Shown here one piece after another: positions 34,885 through 43,558 of a stretch of 61,196 bases of DNA. The notes under the pieces are model-generated. The model was given only the letters and a program-made list of their open reading frames with translations, made no database searches and was not told where the DNA came from. Within the stretch, counting starts at the first letter, position 1; every line of letters begins with the position of its first letter. The stretch covers positions 1 through 61,196 of the forward strand of contig JBBDMW010000052.1 of NCBI GenBank assembly GCA_040878005.1. Reading direction: 5' to 3'. Source of the DNA: JBBDMW01 sp040878005. Its GTDB lineage: Bacteria; Chloroflexota; Dehalococcoidia; Lucifugimonadales; Lucifugimonadaceae. The position numbers and the translations under genes were made by a program.

Positions 34885-35709
34885 GTGGACACGCCCGGAA
34901 AATACTCCGTCGTTGTGTTAGACGTGGACGGCACCATGGTCGGAGCCGACTTCAAAGTGTCTGTTCGTCTGCGCGAGGCTGTCCAATCAGCGAAAAAGAC
35001 TGGTGCCACGGTCAGCCTCGCAACTGGCCGAATGATGCGTTCCGCCCTCACATTCGCTGAGGTTTCGGGGGCCGCCGGCCCATTGATCTGCTACCAGGGA
35101 GCGATGACGCTCCTGCCAGGGACCCAAGAGGTGTTGCGACACGAACGGCTGGATCCGGGAACCGCCAACAGCGCCGTGGATCTAATCAGGTCATCAGGCG
35201 CAACCCCAGTGGTGTACGTCGAAGATGAAATTTATGTCGAAGACGCCACGCCGTGGGCTGAGGGTTACGCCTTGCGCATGGACACCGAACTGCGCCTGAC
35301 GCCTTCGCTAGCAGAAGTCGCAAATCAGCACCCTACGCTGGTCCTGGGAGTAGATCACTCCAAGGGCATAGATAAGCTGGTGACAACGTTGAGTGTAGAT
35401 CTGGATGGCCGAGCCATGGTGACACACTCGCTCGCCCACTTCTGCGAGGTTGGCAGTGCTCGGGCAGGAAAGCACATGGCGCTTGATCACCTGTCCAAAT
35501 GGCTGGGAGTGGAAAGAGAACGGTTCGTGGCGTTCGGCGACGGAGCTGGTGATGCAGCCATGCTGGAATGGGCTGGGCTGGGAATCTGCGTGGAAGACGG
35601 TCATCCGGCGGCGTTGATGGCGGCCGACCAGGTCGTACCTGGTCCTGATAAACACGGCGTGGCAAAGTCCATAGAAGCGTTACTTGAACAGGGAAAGCTT
35701 GGGGCGTAA
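34885..35709 (+). CDS. Cof-type HAD phosphatase
   Basis: About 274 residues. The HAD motif I is VVLDVDGTMVG, motif II ATGRMM, and motifs III and IV are in GKHMALDHLSKWLG and VAFGDGAGDAAMLEWAG. The large C2 cap in between marks the Cof/YbiV group of sugar-phosphate phosphatases. I chose the GTG at 34885 with AGAGGA just upstream; a TTG at 34834 keeps the same frame. It is followed five bases later by a PfkB kinase, so the pair may handle one sugar phosphate. Confidence 0.85.
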   Translation: MDTPGKYSVVVLDVDGTMVGADFKVSVRLREAVQSAKKTGATVSLATGRMMRSALTFAEVSGAAGPLICYQGAMTLLPGTQEVLRHERLDPGTANSAVDLIRSSGATPVVYVEDEIYVEDATPWAEGYALRMDTELRLTPSLAEVANQHPTLVLGVDHSKGIDKLVTTLSVDLDGRAMVTHSLAHFCEVGSARAGKHMALDHLSKWLGVERERFVAFGDGAGDAAMLEWAGLGICVEDGHPAALMAADQVVPGPDKHGVAKSIEALLEQGKLGA

Positions 35710-35713
35710 CCGG

Positions 35714-36667
35714 ATGGAACAAGGGACAGACAAAGGAAAGATCGTCGTATTGGGCGGCCTGAACATGGACCTTATGATTGAGACTCCCCGCCTCGCCGGC
35801 CCTGGCGAAACAACTGAAGGCACGCGTTTCTACACCGCCCCGGGCGGCAAGGGCGGAAACCAGGCAGTGGCAGCGGCAAGACTGGCCGGTATTCCGGGAA
35901 AGGTGGCGATGATTGGCAGGGTGGGAGGTGACGCCTTTGGCAGCGAGATGAGAGACTTCCTGGAAGCGCAAGGGATCGATACAGGATTCCTAAGGGTTGA
36001 TGAAACCGTGGCCTCGGGCATCGCCGCAATATTCATCGATTCGACTGGCCAGAACTACGTGAATGCTGTCTACGGCACCAACGCCCGGTGCGATGAGCAG
36101 CAGGTCACCGACGCTGAAACTGCGTTGCAGGACGCCTCTGTGCTCCTCGTGCAGCAGGAAATCCCGCTGGATGTCACCATGGCAGCGATGCAGACGGCGC
36201 AGCGCTTTGGAGCCATAGTCATCCTTGACCCGGCCCCAGCTCGTGTGGTGCCCGATGGTTTCCTCGAATCGGTTGACATCCTGACACCCAACCAGACAGA
36301 AGCCGAGGCGCTGACTGGCATCGTTGTCAATGACGGAACCTCAGCCGCGAAGGCTGCCAAAAAGATCCGTGACATGGGATTGAAGTCAGTCATTGTCACG
36401 CTCGGGGAGGGCGGCGCACACGTTGAATCGGATGGAATATCAGAGCTGCTTCCAGCGTTCAACGTCCCTGTCGTAGCCACGGTCGCCGCCGGTGACGCCT
36501 TCAACGGCGGGCTGGCCGTGGGCCTGGCGTCCGGCATGAACATCACGGATGCAGCGCGGTTGGGGATGGCGGCCGGGGCGTTGTGCGTGTCCAGGGATGG
36601 CGCTCAGGAAGCAATGCCGTACCGGACAGAAGCTGAAGAATTGCTGGCGAAGGGAGCCACAATTTAG
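35714..36667 (+). CDS. rbsK: ribokinase-like PfkB family sugar kinase
   Basis: A 317-residue kinase. The substrate-binding start IVVLGGLNMDLMIETPRL, the GGKGGNQAVAAARL motif and the C-terminal TVAAGDAFNGGLAVGLASG with catalytic Asp mark the ribokinase branch of PfkB. ILTPNQTEAEALTG is also typical. It would phosphorylate ribose or a similar sugar with ATP. The ATG at 35714 follows the phosphatase stop by 4 bp. No ribose transporter is nearby, so the substrate is inferred. It ends 29 bp from the convergent pyrD stop. Confidence 0.85.
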   Translation: MEQGTDKGKIVVLGGLNMDLMIETPRLAGPGETTEGTRFYTAPGGKGGNQAVAAARLAGIPGKVAMIGRVGGDAFGSEMRDFLEAQGIDTGFLRVDETVASGIAAIFIDSTGQNYVNAVYGTNARCDEQQVTDAETALQDASVLLVQQEIPLDVTMAAMQTAQRFGAIVILDPAPARVVPDGFLESVDILTPNQTEAEALTGIVVNDGTSAAKAAKKIRDMGLKSVIVTLGEGGAHVESDGISELLPAFNVPVVATVAAGDAFNGGLAVGLASGMNITDAARLGMAAGALCVSRDGAQEAMPYRTEAEELLAKGATI

Positions 36668-36696
36668 CACACGTCTTGACGATCACAGCCGAGACA

Positions 36697-37701
36697 TTAA
36701 TCCGGTGGTGGCCCTTCTATATCCATGATTGATCGGGCGCCCACACGGTTCATCAGCGTGATCAAGCCGCGGTTGATCTTGCCCGGCAGTCCAGGCCCCT
36801 CGTAAATGAAGCCCGTATAAATTTGCGTTGCCGAAGCGCCTACGGCCAGCAACTGCCAGACGTGGCGAGCGGATGAAACGCCGCCACTCCCAATGATCGC
36901 TGGCCCTGCATGAACAACGGCACGGGTCTCAGCCACCATACGTACCGTATGTTCGAAAAGTGGCGCCCCGCTCAGTCCGCCACGTCCAACTGCCAGCCCG
37001 GAATGCTCGACCGGGTGGGTATTGGCAATAACCAGCCCGTCAGCTCCAGCATTGAGCGCCGTTTCGACCAGCAACAACGCCTTGCGGCGATCATCCCTGT
37101 CCCGGCCCCACGGGGGCAGTTTGACAAGCAGAGGGACGGATTTGTGCTTTGCCAGGGACTCCACCAGTCCCCGTAACCGCCCCGGCTCATGGAATACCCT
37201 CAATCCGGAAGTATTTGGACTGCTCACGTTGAGTTCCACCGCCGCCACCAACGGCTGGAGACGGCGGTGACATTCAACGATCTCATCTTCAATGGTGCCT
37301 GCGATGCTTGCGAACAGCCGGTCACGACGGCGGCTATATCTGCGAAACCGTTTTTCAGCCGCTTCAAGCCCGGCCCCGGGGAATCCCATGGAATTGATCA
37401 ACGCCCCCCGCTCGGGCTGACGTATCACCCGCGGCTCTGGGTTGCCTGGGCGGGGAGATTGAGTAACGGTGCCCCCAGTGGCAAATCCGAATCCCAGGTC
37501 AAGCAGCGCCCCGAGGAAACGCGCGTCCTTGTCCAGCCCTGCTGCCACACCCACGGGTGTCGGCACCTGCAAGCCAGCCACTGTGGTGCGAAGGCGAGGA
37601 TTGCCCGCGCCCGAAACCGGACGCAACGCGTTCCAAACCACAGGCACCCTCAGCGCCACCTCCGCGGCTTTGTGCGCCCTCTCAGGATGCATGCGGAACA
37701 T
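36697..37701 (-). CDS. pyrD: dihydroorotate dehydrogenase, class 2 (quinone)
   Basis: A membrane-associated flavoenzyme that oxidises dihydroorotate with menaquinone or ubiquinone. Signatures: GVAAGLDKDARFLGALLDLGF, GTVTQSPRPGNPEPR, the active-site Ser in ELNVSSPNTSGLR, KLPPWGRD and GSGGVSSARHVWQLLAVGASATQIYTGF. From the first ATG it has 334 residues. The family N-terminal helix YRxLxRPxxF is encoded just upstream in the same frame (IIYRTLVRPFMFRMHPERAH), so translation probably starts at an ATC or ATT around 37728-37734, six to twelve bases after AAGGAAG. Its quinone partner would be the menaquinone made by the mqn operon. Confidence 0.92.
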   Translation of the reverse strand: MFRMHPERAHKAAEVALRVPVVWNALRPVSGAGNPRLRTTVAGLQVPTPVGVAAGLDKDARFLGALLDLGFGFATGGTVTQSPRPGNPEPRVIRQPERGALINSMGFPGAGLEAAEKRFRRYSRRRDRLFASIAGTIEDEIVECHRRLQPLVAAVELNVSSPNTSGLRVFHEPGRLRGLVESLAKHKSVPLLVKLPPWGRDRDDRRKALLLVETALNAGADGLVIANTHPVEHSGLAVGRGGLSGAPLFEHTVRMVAETRAVVHAGPAIIGSGGVSSARHVWQLLAVGASATQIYTGFIYEGPGLPGKINRGLITLMNRVGARSIMDIEGPPPD

Positions 37702-37848
37702 GAAGGGCCGTACAAGCGTCCTGTAAATAATGATGTGCTGCTTCCTTTCTGCCCACCGAGGCGGCCGCGCATGGCCGCCGTTTAGGGCACGGTGGCATTA
37801 GGATATATGTAGCCCATCATAAGCAACGGTTCAGGTAACACTTTCCTC

Positions 37849-38610
37849 ATGGAACTACAGTTCGAACAAGGTGACCGCACCAATCCTCGGGGCCACGCGC
37901 TGGTTTACTTTCGCGATGGCACAGATCCAGACCGGGCAGCAGCCACATACGTAGTCCTGCTTCCCGTCTCAGTAGACATGGCCAAATACGTGCCGCCATT
38001 CCTGGCGGGCCAAATGGAAGCCATGGGCAATCCCAACATGTCATCGTTTGCATTCCCTCCCGCGCCTGAGCCAATCCAAAGCGTGGACTGGGTGAAGCGG
38101 ATGGCATCTGCACGGGGGGATGACTTGATATATGGCGGCACCGCCGTGCTCAACGATGCGGCGCGTCTAATGGGCACGGTGGGTGAAATAACTGCTGAAT
38201 ACAGCCGTCTTTACTCAGAGGCCCAGCCTTCGGAGCCAGAAGAAGACACTGGCGGCGGAGAGGCCGGGCAGCCGGAGTTCGATGATGTGATGTATAGCCT
38301 GATGAGTGAGCCAGATCTCCTGGCAGAACTCGCAGGCCTCGTGGGCAGGCTCCGCTTCGCTGTTGAAAGCGGCGACCACGGCACCGTGCGGGAAGCTGAG
38401 ATGAAGATAAGGGCCATCGGCCGCAACGTGCCGGATAACCGGCAAATCGACCGGCTTGCCGATGCAGCGGCTGACACGTCTCCCCGCGCTTCTGAGTTGG
38501 CACAGCTTTACGTAGAACGTGCCTACGGGCTGATGCAGGAAGACTATCTACGCGTGCAAACACTCGACCAGCGTATATCGGCCCTGGAACAATCCCAGGC
38601 TGACGAATAG
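37849..38610 (+). CDS. hypothetical protein
   Basis: A 253-residue soluble protein that I do not recognise. Residues 1-125 form an alpha/beta-like domain (GHALVYFRDG, TYVVLLPVSVDMAKYVPPF), followed by an acidic linker (EPEEDTGGGEAGQPEFDD) and a helical C-terminal domain (residues 145-253) ending VQTLDQRISALEQ. The domain order is consistent with a scaffold or adaptor, but no function is proposed. The stop codon is part of a hairpin shared with the converging gene. Confidence 0.65.
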   Translation: MELQFEQGDRTNPRGHALVYFRDGTDPDRAAATYVVLLPVSVDMAKYVPPFLAGQMEAMGNPNMSSFAFPPAPEPIQSVDWVKRMASARGDDLIYGGTAVLNDAARLMGTVGEITAEYSRLYSEAQPSEPEEDTGGGEAGQPEFDDVMYSLMSEPDLLAELAGLVGRLRFAVESGDHGTVREAEMKIRAIGRNVPDNRQIDRLADAAADTSPRASELAQLYVERAYGLMQEDYLRVQTLDQRISALEQSQADE

Positions 38611-38656
38611 TGCCAGGCCGCTCCGATCACGTCTTACGCGGACAGCCTGGGCACTA
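38608..38656. terminator. hairpin spanning both converging stop codons
   Basis: TAGTGCCAGGC (38608-38618) pairs with GCCTGGGCACTA (38645-38656) as an 11-bp stem with one bulged base. The first TAG is the stop of the left gene, and CTA on the other arm is the TAG stop of the right gene read on the minus strand. Each transcript could end in this structure. Confidence 0.7.
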
Positions 38657-39616
38657 GGAGCCTGACTCTATTGCAGCCGCTATCTGCGTCGGACCGATGT
38701 TGGCGCCGCTCGCCACCAGAACCACCCGCTTGCCTTTCAGCCTGTCCTTGAGGTCAAGGGCGGCCGCGAGAGAAGCAGCGCCAGCGTGTTCCACCAACGT
38801 GCGTGTTGCCTCCATGTATAGCACCACGCCTGAAGCTATCCTGCTTTCACTGACCACCACAAAATCGTGAAGGCGCTCTCGCAATATGCTTTGTGGAAGC
38901 TCATAGGCGCCGCCGGTGGCCAATCCCTCAGCAGCCGTTTGCATCCCCACCGTGACAAGGCGCCCTTGCTTCCACGACTCATACGCCGCCGGAGCAGAGG
39001 CGGCCTGCACCGCGATCACTTTTGTATGTGGTGACATCGCATCTGTGACAATGCACGCGCCTGCCGCACCACTGCCTGCACCCAGCGGCACGACAATGTA
39101 ATCGATCTCCCCGAGGTCCTCGTGGATCTCCAACGAATAGGTGCCCACACCAGCTATGAGCAGTGGCTCATTCGCCGGATGCACAAACCTGGCGCCACGT
39201 TCCTCCGCCATACGCTCCGCCAACTCCCGGCTCTCTTCAAAAAAAGCTCCATGTTGGATCACGTCGGCTCCCAGCGCCTGCATCGCACGAATCTTCAATG
39301 GGTTCGCAGCCTCCGGCACCACGATAGTCGCCGATGACCCAAACGTCGCGGCTGCAAATGCCACCGATTGGCCATGATTCCCGGTAGATGCCGATATGAA
39401 GCCGCTCTTCCGGTGATTGTCAGGCGCTCTCCCAACAAGGTTCAGACCACCCCTGACTTTGAATGCTCCCAACACCTGGAAGTTCTCGTGTTTGACCCAG
39501 ACATCCGCATCCAGCATGTCGCTGAGGACTGGATACCGCCTGGTAGGTGTCCGGTGAACATACGGTGTGATCATGCGCCGGGCATCAAGAACGTCAGCAA
39601 AAGTTGGTTGTTGCAT
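38654..39616 (-). CDS. threonine/serine dehydratase-like PLP enzyme
   Basis: A 320-residue fold-type II PLP enzyme. The PLP lysine is in LGAFKVRGG, the loop SASTGNHGQSVAFAA binds PLP, and VPLGAGSGAAGACIV is the phosphate-binding glycine stretch. There is no C-terminal ACT regulatory domain, so this is the short, catabolic type (TdcB-like or hydroxyectoine-utilisation EutB-like), not allosteric IlvA. It would deaminate threonine or serine to a keto acid. The ATG at 39616 has GAGGCG six bases upstream. Confidence 0.83.
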   Translation of the reverse strand: MQQPTFADVLDARRMITPYVHRTPTRRYPVLSDMLDADVWVKHENFQVLGAFKVRGGLNLVGRAPDNHRKSGFISASTGNHGQSVAFAAATFGSSATIVVPEAANPLKIRAMQALGADVIQHGAFFEESRELAERMAEERGARFVHPANEPLLIAGVGTYSLEIHEDLGEIDYIVVPLGAGSGAAGACIVTDAMSPHTKVIAVQAASAPAAYESWKQGRLVTVGMQTAAEGLATGGAYELPQSILRERLHDFVVVSESRIASGVVLYMEATRTLVEHAGAASLAAALDLKDRLKGKRVVLVASGANIGPTQIAAAIESGS

Positions 39617-39737
39617 GGATGCGCCTCGTCTGCGGCAGGTTTGGTTGCCGCGCTGTCTTTCCAACGTTGAGCTATCACACTTTACCGAGGCTATACTTCG
39701 GTAATCAATTCACGACAACGGCAGAGGCAGCCGCACA

Positions 39738-41057
39738 GTGTTCACTCCTGTTAAGAGGCCTGATGGCGTCCCAGACGTTTCCGGCCTTGACGCGACTGCC
39801 GCCCAACCAGCCGACCCCGCTGATGTTCATCGAAAGTTCGGATCGGTCTGGTTCAGCCGGACATTCGAATCGCTGGCGGCACGGAATTTTCGTCTGTTGT
39901 GGATTGGCATGCTGCTGTCCATGGGTGGCATGCAGATGCAGATGGTGGCCAGGGGCATCCTTGTCTACCAGATCACCGACGATGCGATCATCACCGGTCT
40001 GGTGGCGATGGGCTTTGCCCCCACCATGCTTACGTTCTCGCTCTTCGGCGGCGTCCTTGGAGACAAGGTTGAGCGACGAGTTCTTATACAAGCAGGTCAG
40101 GCAGCCAATGCTTTGCTGGCCGGTCTGATCGCCATCTCAATCCTCACTGGCTCCATCCACTGGTCCCACCTGTTCATCACATCTTTGGCCCAGGGAGCGC
40201 TGTTCGCATTCCAGATGCCGGCACGCCAGGCAGCGATTCCCAAACTGGTGGGCAAGGACCGACTTTCGAACGCGATAGCCCTCAATGCAATGGCCATGAG
40301 CCTGATGACGCTTGTCGCCCCAGCGATAGGCGGAGGGATCTATGCGCTGTCCGGTCCTGAAGGCGTTTACCTGGTCATCACAGGCATGAACCTCGTCGCG
40401 GTTGTGTTTACCAGCATGATTCCCAAGATGTACCCCGACCCTGGAAAAGCTGGAATGTCCGTCCTGCAAAACATACGGGCAGGGTTCGCATATATCTGGA
40501 GCAGGCCCCTGGTCCGGCTCTTGCTCATCCAGGGCATCGTGGTGGCCTTGTTGTCCATGCCTTTCAGAATGCTCGTGCAAGTTTATGCCACTGACGTGTA
40601 TGGCTCAGGGCCCGTTGGCATTGGCCTCCTGCTGGCAATGGCAGGGCTGGGAGGAGTCGCCGGATCGATGGCAATCGCCAGCCTCCGGCGCGGGCAAAAG
40701 CGCGGCCCAGTGCTGCTCGGCTCCGCATTGTTGTCTGGCGTGGCGTTGCTTTCTATCACGATGTTTCCTTTTTACATCGTCGGGTTGGTGGCCATGGCAG
40801 GCATTGGGTTGGGCGAATCCGGCAGGTGGGCGCTCGGGCAGTCGCTCATCATGGAAGAAACTTCTGACGAGTTCAGGGCACGGGTCATGAGCGTCATGAT
40901 GATGACCTTCGGATTCATGCCACTGGGTGTAATGCCGCTCAGCGCAGCGATGGCTGAGTTTGGAGCACGCCCTGCCGTGGCGGGAATGGCCATACTCCTG
41001 TTGGTGATTTCAACTTTGTTCATACTCACACAACCACTACTCAGACGCTTGCCGTAA
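39738..41057 (+). CDS. MFS transporter (first of tandem pair)
   Basis: A 439-residue MFS_3/EntS-type exporter with about 12 membrane helices after a soluble N-terminal 45 residues. Helix 1 contains LLWIGMLLSMGGMQMQMVARG, and the helix 2-3 loop GGVLGDKVERRVLI is the family signature. The start is GTG. The next gene is a paralogue with the same MGGMxMQMVAR motif, so the two arose by duplication and may form a heteromeric or sequential pair. Substrate unknown. It diverges from the threonine dehydratase-like gene. Confidence 0.87.
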   Translation: MFTPVKRPDGVPDVSGLDATAAQPADPADVHRKFGSVWFSRTFESLAARNFRLLWIGMLLSMGGMQMQMVARGILVYQITDDAIITGLVAMGFAPTMLTFSLFGGVLGDKVERRVLIQAGQAANALLAGLIAISILTGSIHWSHLFITSLAQGALFAFQMPARQAAIPKLVGKDRLSNAIALNAMAMSLMTLVAPAIGGGIYALSGPEGVYLVITGMNLVAVVFTSMIPKMYPDPGKAGMSVLQNIRAGFAYIWSRPLVRLLLIQGIVVALLSMPFRMLVQVYATDVYGSGPVGIGLLLAMAGLGGVAGSMAIASLRRGQKRGPVLLGSALLSGVALLSITMFPFYIVGLVAMAGIGLGESGRWALGQSLIMEETSDEFRARVMSVMMMTFGFMPLGVMPLSAAMAEFGARPAVAGMAILLLVISTLFILTQPLLRRLP

Positions 41058-41236
41058 GATAGCCGCTGTCGATGGGCTGACCATCCGTCGCACTGGCGCC
41101 TGATGTCGAATCAACGCGTGCACGTGTTTTCAGGAGGTTCGGTACGGCTCTGCGGATCCCATGGAGCAAAGAAGCGAAAGAACATGGCCATGCCGATGGG
41201 CAGGGCCAATCGTTTTTCCGGCGCACGTTCGTTTCT

Positions 41237-42418
41237 TTGGAAAGTCCCGACTACCGGCTCCTATGGTTCGGGCTGCTCATGATGATGGGCGGCATGAACA
41301 TGCAGATGGTTGCCCGCGCCCAGTTGGCGTGGGACCTCACCCGCTCTGAGATCGCGGTGGTTGCAGTCGGCGCAGGGTTCGCCCCGCCGATCCTGGTCTT
41401 CTCTTTGTTCGGTGGGACCATCGCAGACCGATTCGAGCGGAAGCGGATTATTCAACTGGGTCAGTTTGGCTCTGTGATGATCGCCCTGTTCATCGCTATA
41501 TCCGTAGTGACGGACACGATTACAATTGGCCACCTCTTCGGAGCATCAATTGTCCAGGGATTATTTTTCGCATTCCTGATGCCTGCAAGACAGGCGATCA
41601 TCCCTCAACTGGTTGCACCTGAGCATGCCTCGAATGCCATCGCCCTAAACGCCAGCGGAATGTCACTGATGACCATGCTTGCGCCGGCGGTGGGCGGACT
41701 CATCTATGGTCACATTGGTGCTGCAGCCACGTACTTCACTATCACCGGTTTGGGTTTCACTGCACTGATCCTGACGAGTTTTCTTCCAAAGCAGCCAGTG
41801 GTGGTGAGAAAGCACGTCCGCCGCGTCTGGGGAGACATGAAGGAGGGCATGAGGTATGCGACTCAAAACCGGACTCTCCTGATGCTTCTACTCCTGGCAC
41901 TGTCCACCACGGTGCTTGCGATGCCATTCCGCAGCCTAATGCCAGCGTACGTTGACGAGCTTTTCAACCTCGAGGCGCCAGCTGTGGGACTCATGCTGAG
42001 CATGATTGGAGCGGGTTCCCTCGTCGGCACGTTGCTCATCGCTGGGTTGAAGACCACTCAACATCGTGGCGGAGTGCTACTGCTCACAACGGCAGTCTCA
42101 GGCCTCGCCCTTGCACTGGCGGGCATCGCTCCGTCGTATGCGATTGCCGTCACCGTGATGGTACTGCTCGGGCTGGGCGACGCAGGGAGAAGATCACTCA
42201 ACGCATCCCTCATCATGGAACTGTCGGATGAAGAGCACCGGGGGCGGGTAATGGGCGTCTATATGATGAATTTCGGCCTGATCCCGCTGGGTGCCGTGCC
42301 ACTAGGTGTCGTTGCTGAACTGGCAGGCGTGAGATATGCGGTGGTGGGCGTCGGGGTATTGCTCGTTGTAATGGCAGTGTTGGCAACGCTGGGAACGCGT
42401 CGCATCCGTGCTCTTTAG
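41237..42418 (+). CDS. MFS transporter (second of tandem pair)
   Basis: 393 residues from the first standard start (TTG 41237), with helices and motifs parallel to its neighbour (MMMGGMNMQMVARAQ, GGTIADRFERKRII, GRRSLNASLIMELSDEEHRGRVMG). Homology with the neighbour extends upstream: FFRRTFVSLESPDYRLLW in this frame matches FSRTFESLAARNFRLLW. The frame is open back to a stop at 41078-41080 but has no ATG, GTG or TTG. A strong AGGAGG at 41132-41137 sits six bases before an in-frame ACG (41144). The true start may thus be ACG or CTG near 41144-41150, or a base error hides an ATG. Substrate unknown. Confidence 0.85.
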   Translation: MESPDYRLLWFGLLMMMGGMNMQMVARAQLAWDLTRSEIAVVAVGAGFAPPILVFSLFGGTIADRFERKRIIQLGQFGSVMIALFIAISVVTDTITIGHLFGASIVQGLFFAFLMPARQAIIPQLVAPEHASNAIALNASGMSLMTMLAPAVGGLIYGHIGAAATYFTITGLGFTALILTSFLPKQPVVVRKHVRRVWGDMKEGMRYATQNRTLLMLLLLALSTTVLAMPFRSLMPAYVDELFNLEAPAVGLMLSMIGAGSLVGTLLIAGLKTTQHRGGVLLLTTAVSGLALALAGIAPSYAIAVTVMVLLGLGDAGRRSLNASLIMELSDEEHRGRVMGVYMMNFGLIPLGAVPLGVVAELAGVRYAVVGVGVLLVVMAVLATLGTRRIRAL

Positions 42419-42488
42419 AGTCGCGAGTTCACACTGCGGCGGGTATCAGCATTCTGCTGGTGCAGTTTCGCTGGATGAACCTGGAGGG

Positions 42489-43151
42489 CTACCGGAGGTC
42501 CATGGTGGGCGTCAATCTTGCGGGAATCACCCGCTCCAGGTTGACGGTGGCTCCCCGGCTGGCGTCCACCGTCAGGGTGAATGAGCCGTTGATCCCCAAT
42601 CGGGCATCCAGGAAATTGTCAGCGGAAGTGCCAAGGCTATACACCCCTGTGCCCGTATCCAACTGGTGTAGCCACACGGTGATTTCCGCCAACTCTCGCC
42701 CCTCGAGGATGTAGTCGCCGTTGTTGCCGCCAAGGAACCGGGCGGTCCATGGAACATCGATGATGTGCTGGCTGGGGTCTGTATATGCAACGGTGACGGT
42801 GTGGGGAAGACCACTGTCATCTGGATCGGTGCCCGTGTCATCAGCCACGTATGGAGGCGTAAGGTCAACCGACTCACTGTCGCCTGTAACACCCAATGTG
42901 AACATAAGCTTCGTTACTGCATCGGTGCCATCTACATCGCCGCGAATCGCAATAAGGCTGCCACGAGGAACCATCGTAGTGGTCGCCTCTTCGAGCCCCG
43001 CGTAGGCGGTCTCTTTACTACGTTCCGTAGCAAATATTCCAGCGGTCAGTACTGTGAATGCGAAGACAGATGCCACGACCACAAAGGCGATCAGTATGAT
43101 CGCTGTTTCAAGGCCAGTAATTCCGCGTTGATGCTGGACGGATACGGACAT
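42489..43151 (-). CDS. archaellin (archaeal-type flagellin) homologue
   Basis: A 220-residue secreted filament protein. It has a class III (type IV-pilin-like) signal: a short basic leader MSVSVQHQRG, with predicted cleavage after G10, then ITGLETAIILIAFVVVASVF, a hydrophobic helix (about 16-38). After this comes FATERSKETAYAGLEEA and MVPRGSLIAIRG. This is the classic N-terminus of archaellins, especially those of methanogens. The remainder is a Thr/Asp-rich beta domain, as in the filament exterior. No other archaellum gene (arlH, arlI, arlJ, peptidase) is in the window. The ATG at 43151 or the GTG two codons earlier may start it. Confidence 0.85.
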   Translation of the reverse strand: MSVSVQHQRGITGLETAIILIAFVVVASVFAFTVLTAGIFATERSKETAYAGLEEATTTMVPRGSLIAIRGDVDGTDAVTKLMFTLGVTGDSESVDLTPPYVADDTGTDPDDSGLPHTVTVAYTDPSQHIIDVPWTARFLGGNNGDYILEGRELAEITVWLHQLDTGTGVYSLGTSADNFLDARLGINGSFTLTVDASRGATVNLERVIPARLTPTMDLR

Positions 43152-43558
43152 GATCACCAGGTGATAATGAGAGCCATGGGGTTAACGGGCCACTTCATCG
43201 ATTGTTGAACGACCGGGAATCAAGCGGTAGCGTAAGTACACGATGGATTGTGTGTTGGCCCGCGTGAGTGATGACACCCAACTGCATTGCGGGCGGTCAT
43301 GACAGTTCCGCGGGCTATACTTAACGTCGCCGCCGCCGCGGTAGACCCGCCTGAGTCTCCAATAGGTTGGCCTCCGCACCCGTCCGTCAATTGCTCTTCT
43401 CCATATTTCGTCGCCTGTCTATCCCAACCTGCGACTACATTTGCTGAAAGCTGGTCATTACCTCAAGTCAGAAGTCAGCGGTGATACTGGCATCCGGCGA
43501 CTACCGCTCTGACCACCCATGCCTCGCCACCTGCCCCGGGGAAAAGATCAACCTCCAA
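43152..43558 (+). other. intergenic region between archaellin and mutL
   Basis: About 400 bp with no convincing gene between divergent genes. TATACT at 43316-43321 is a good -10 element for transcription toward mutL, though no clear -35 is found at 16-18 bp. Open frames here overlap oddly and show no coding character. Confidence 0.45.

Noticed and set aside
34885..35709. OtsB partner for the GT20 gene
   Set aside because: It is a Cof-type HAD with a C2 cap, 13 kb away and coupled to a ribokinase-like gene.
39738..42418. MFS pair as a two-part drug efflux ABC-like system
   Set aside because: Both are complete 12-helix MFS proteins; nothing suggests an obligate complex.
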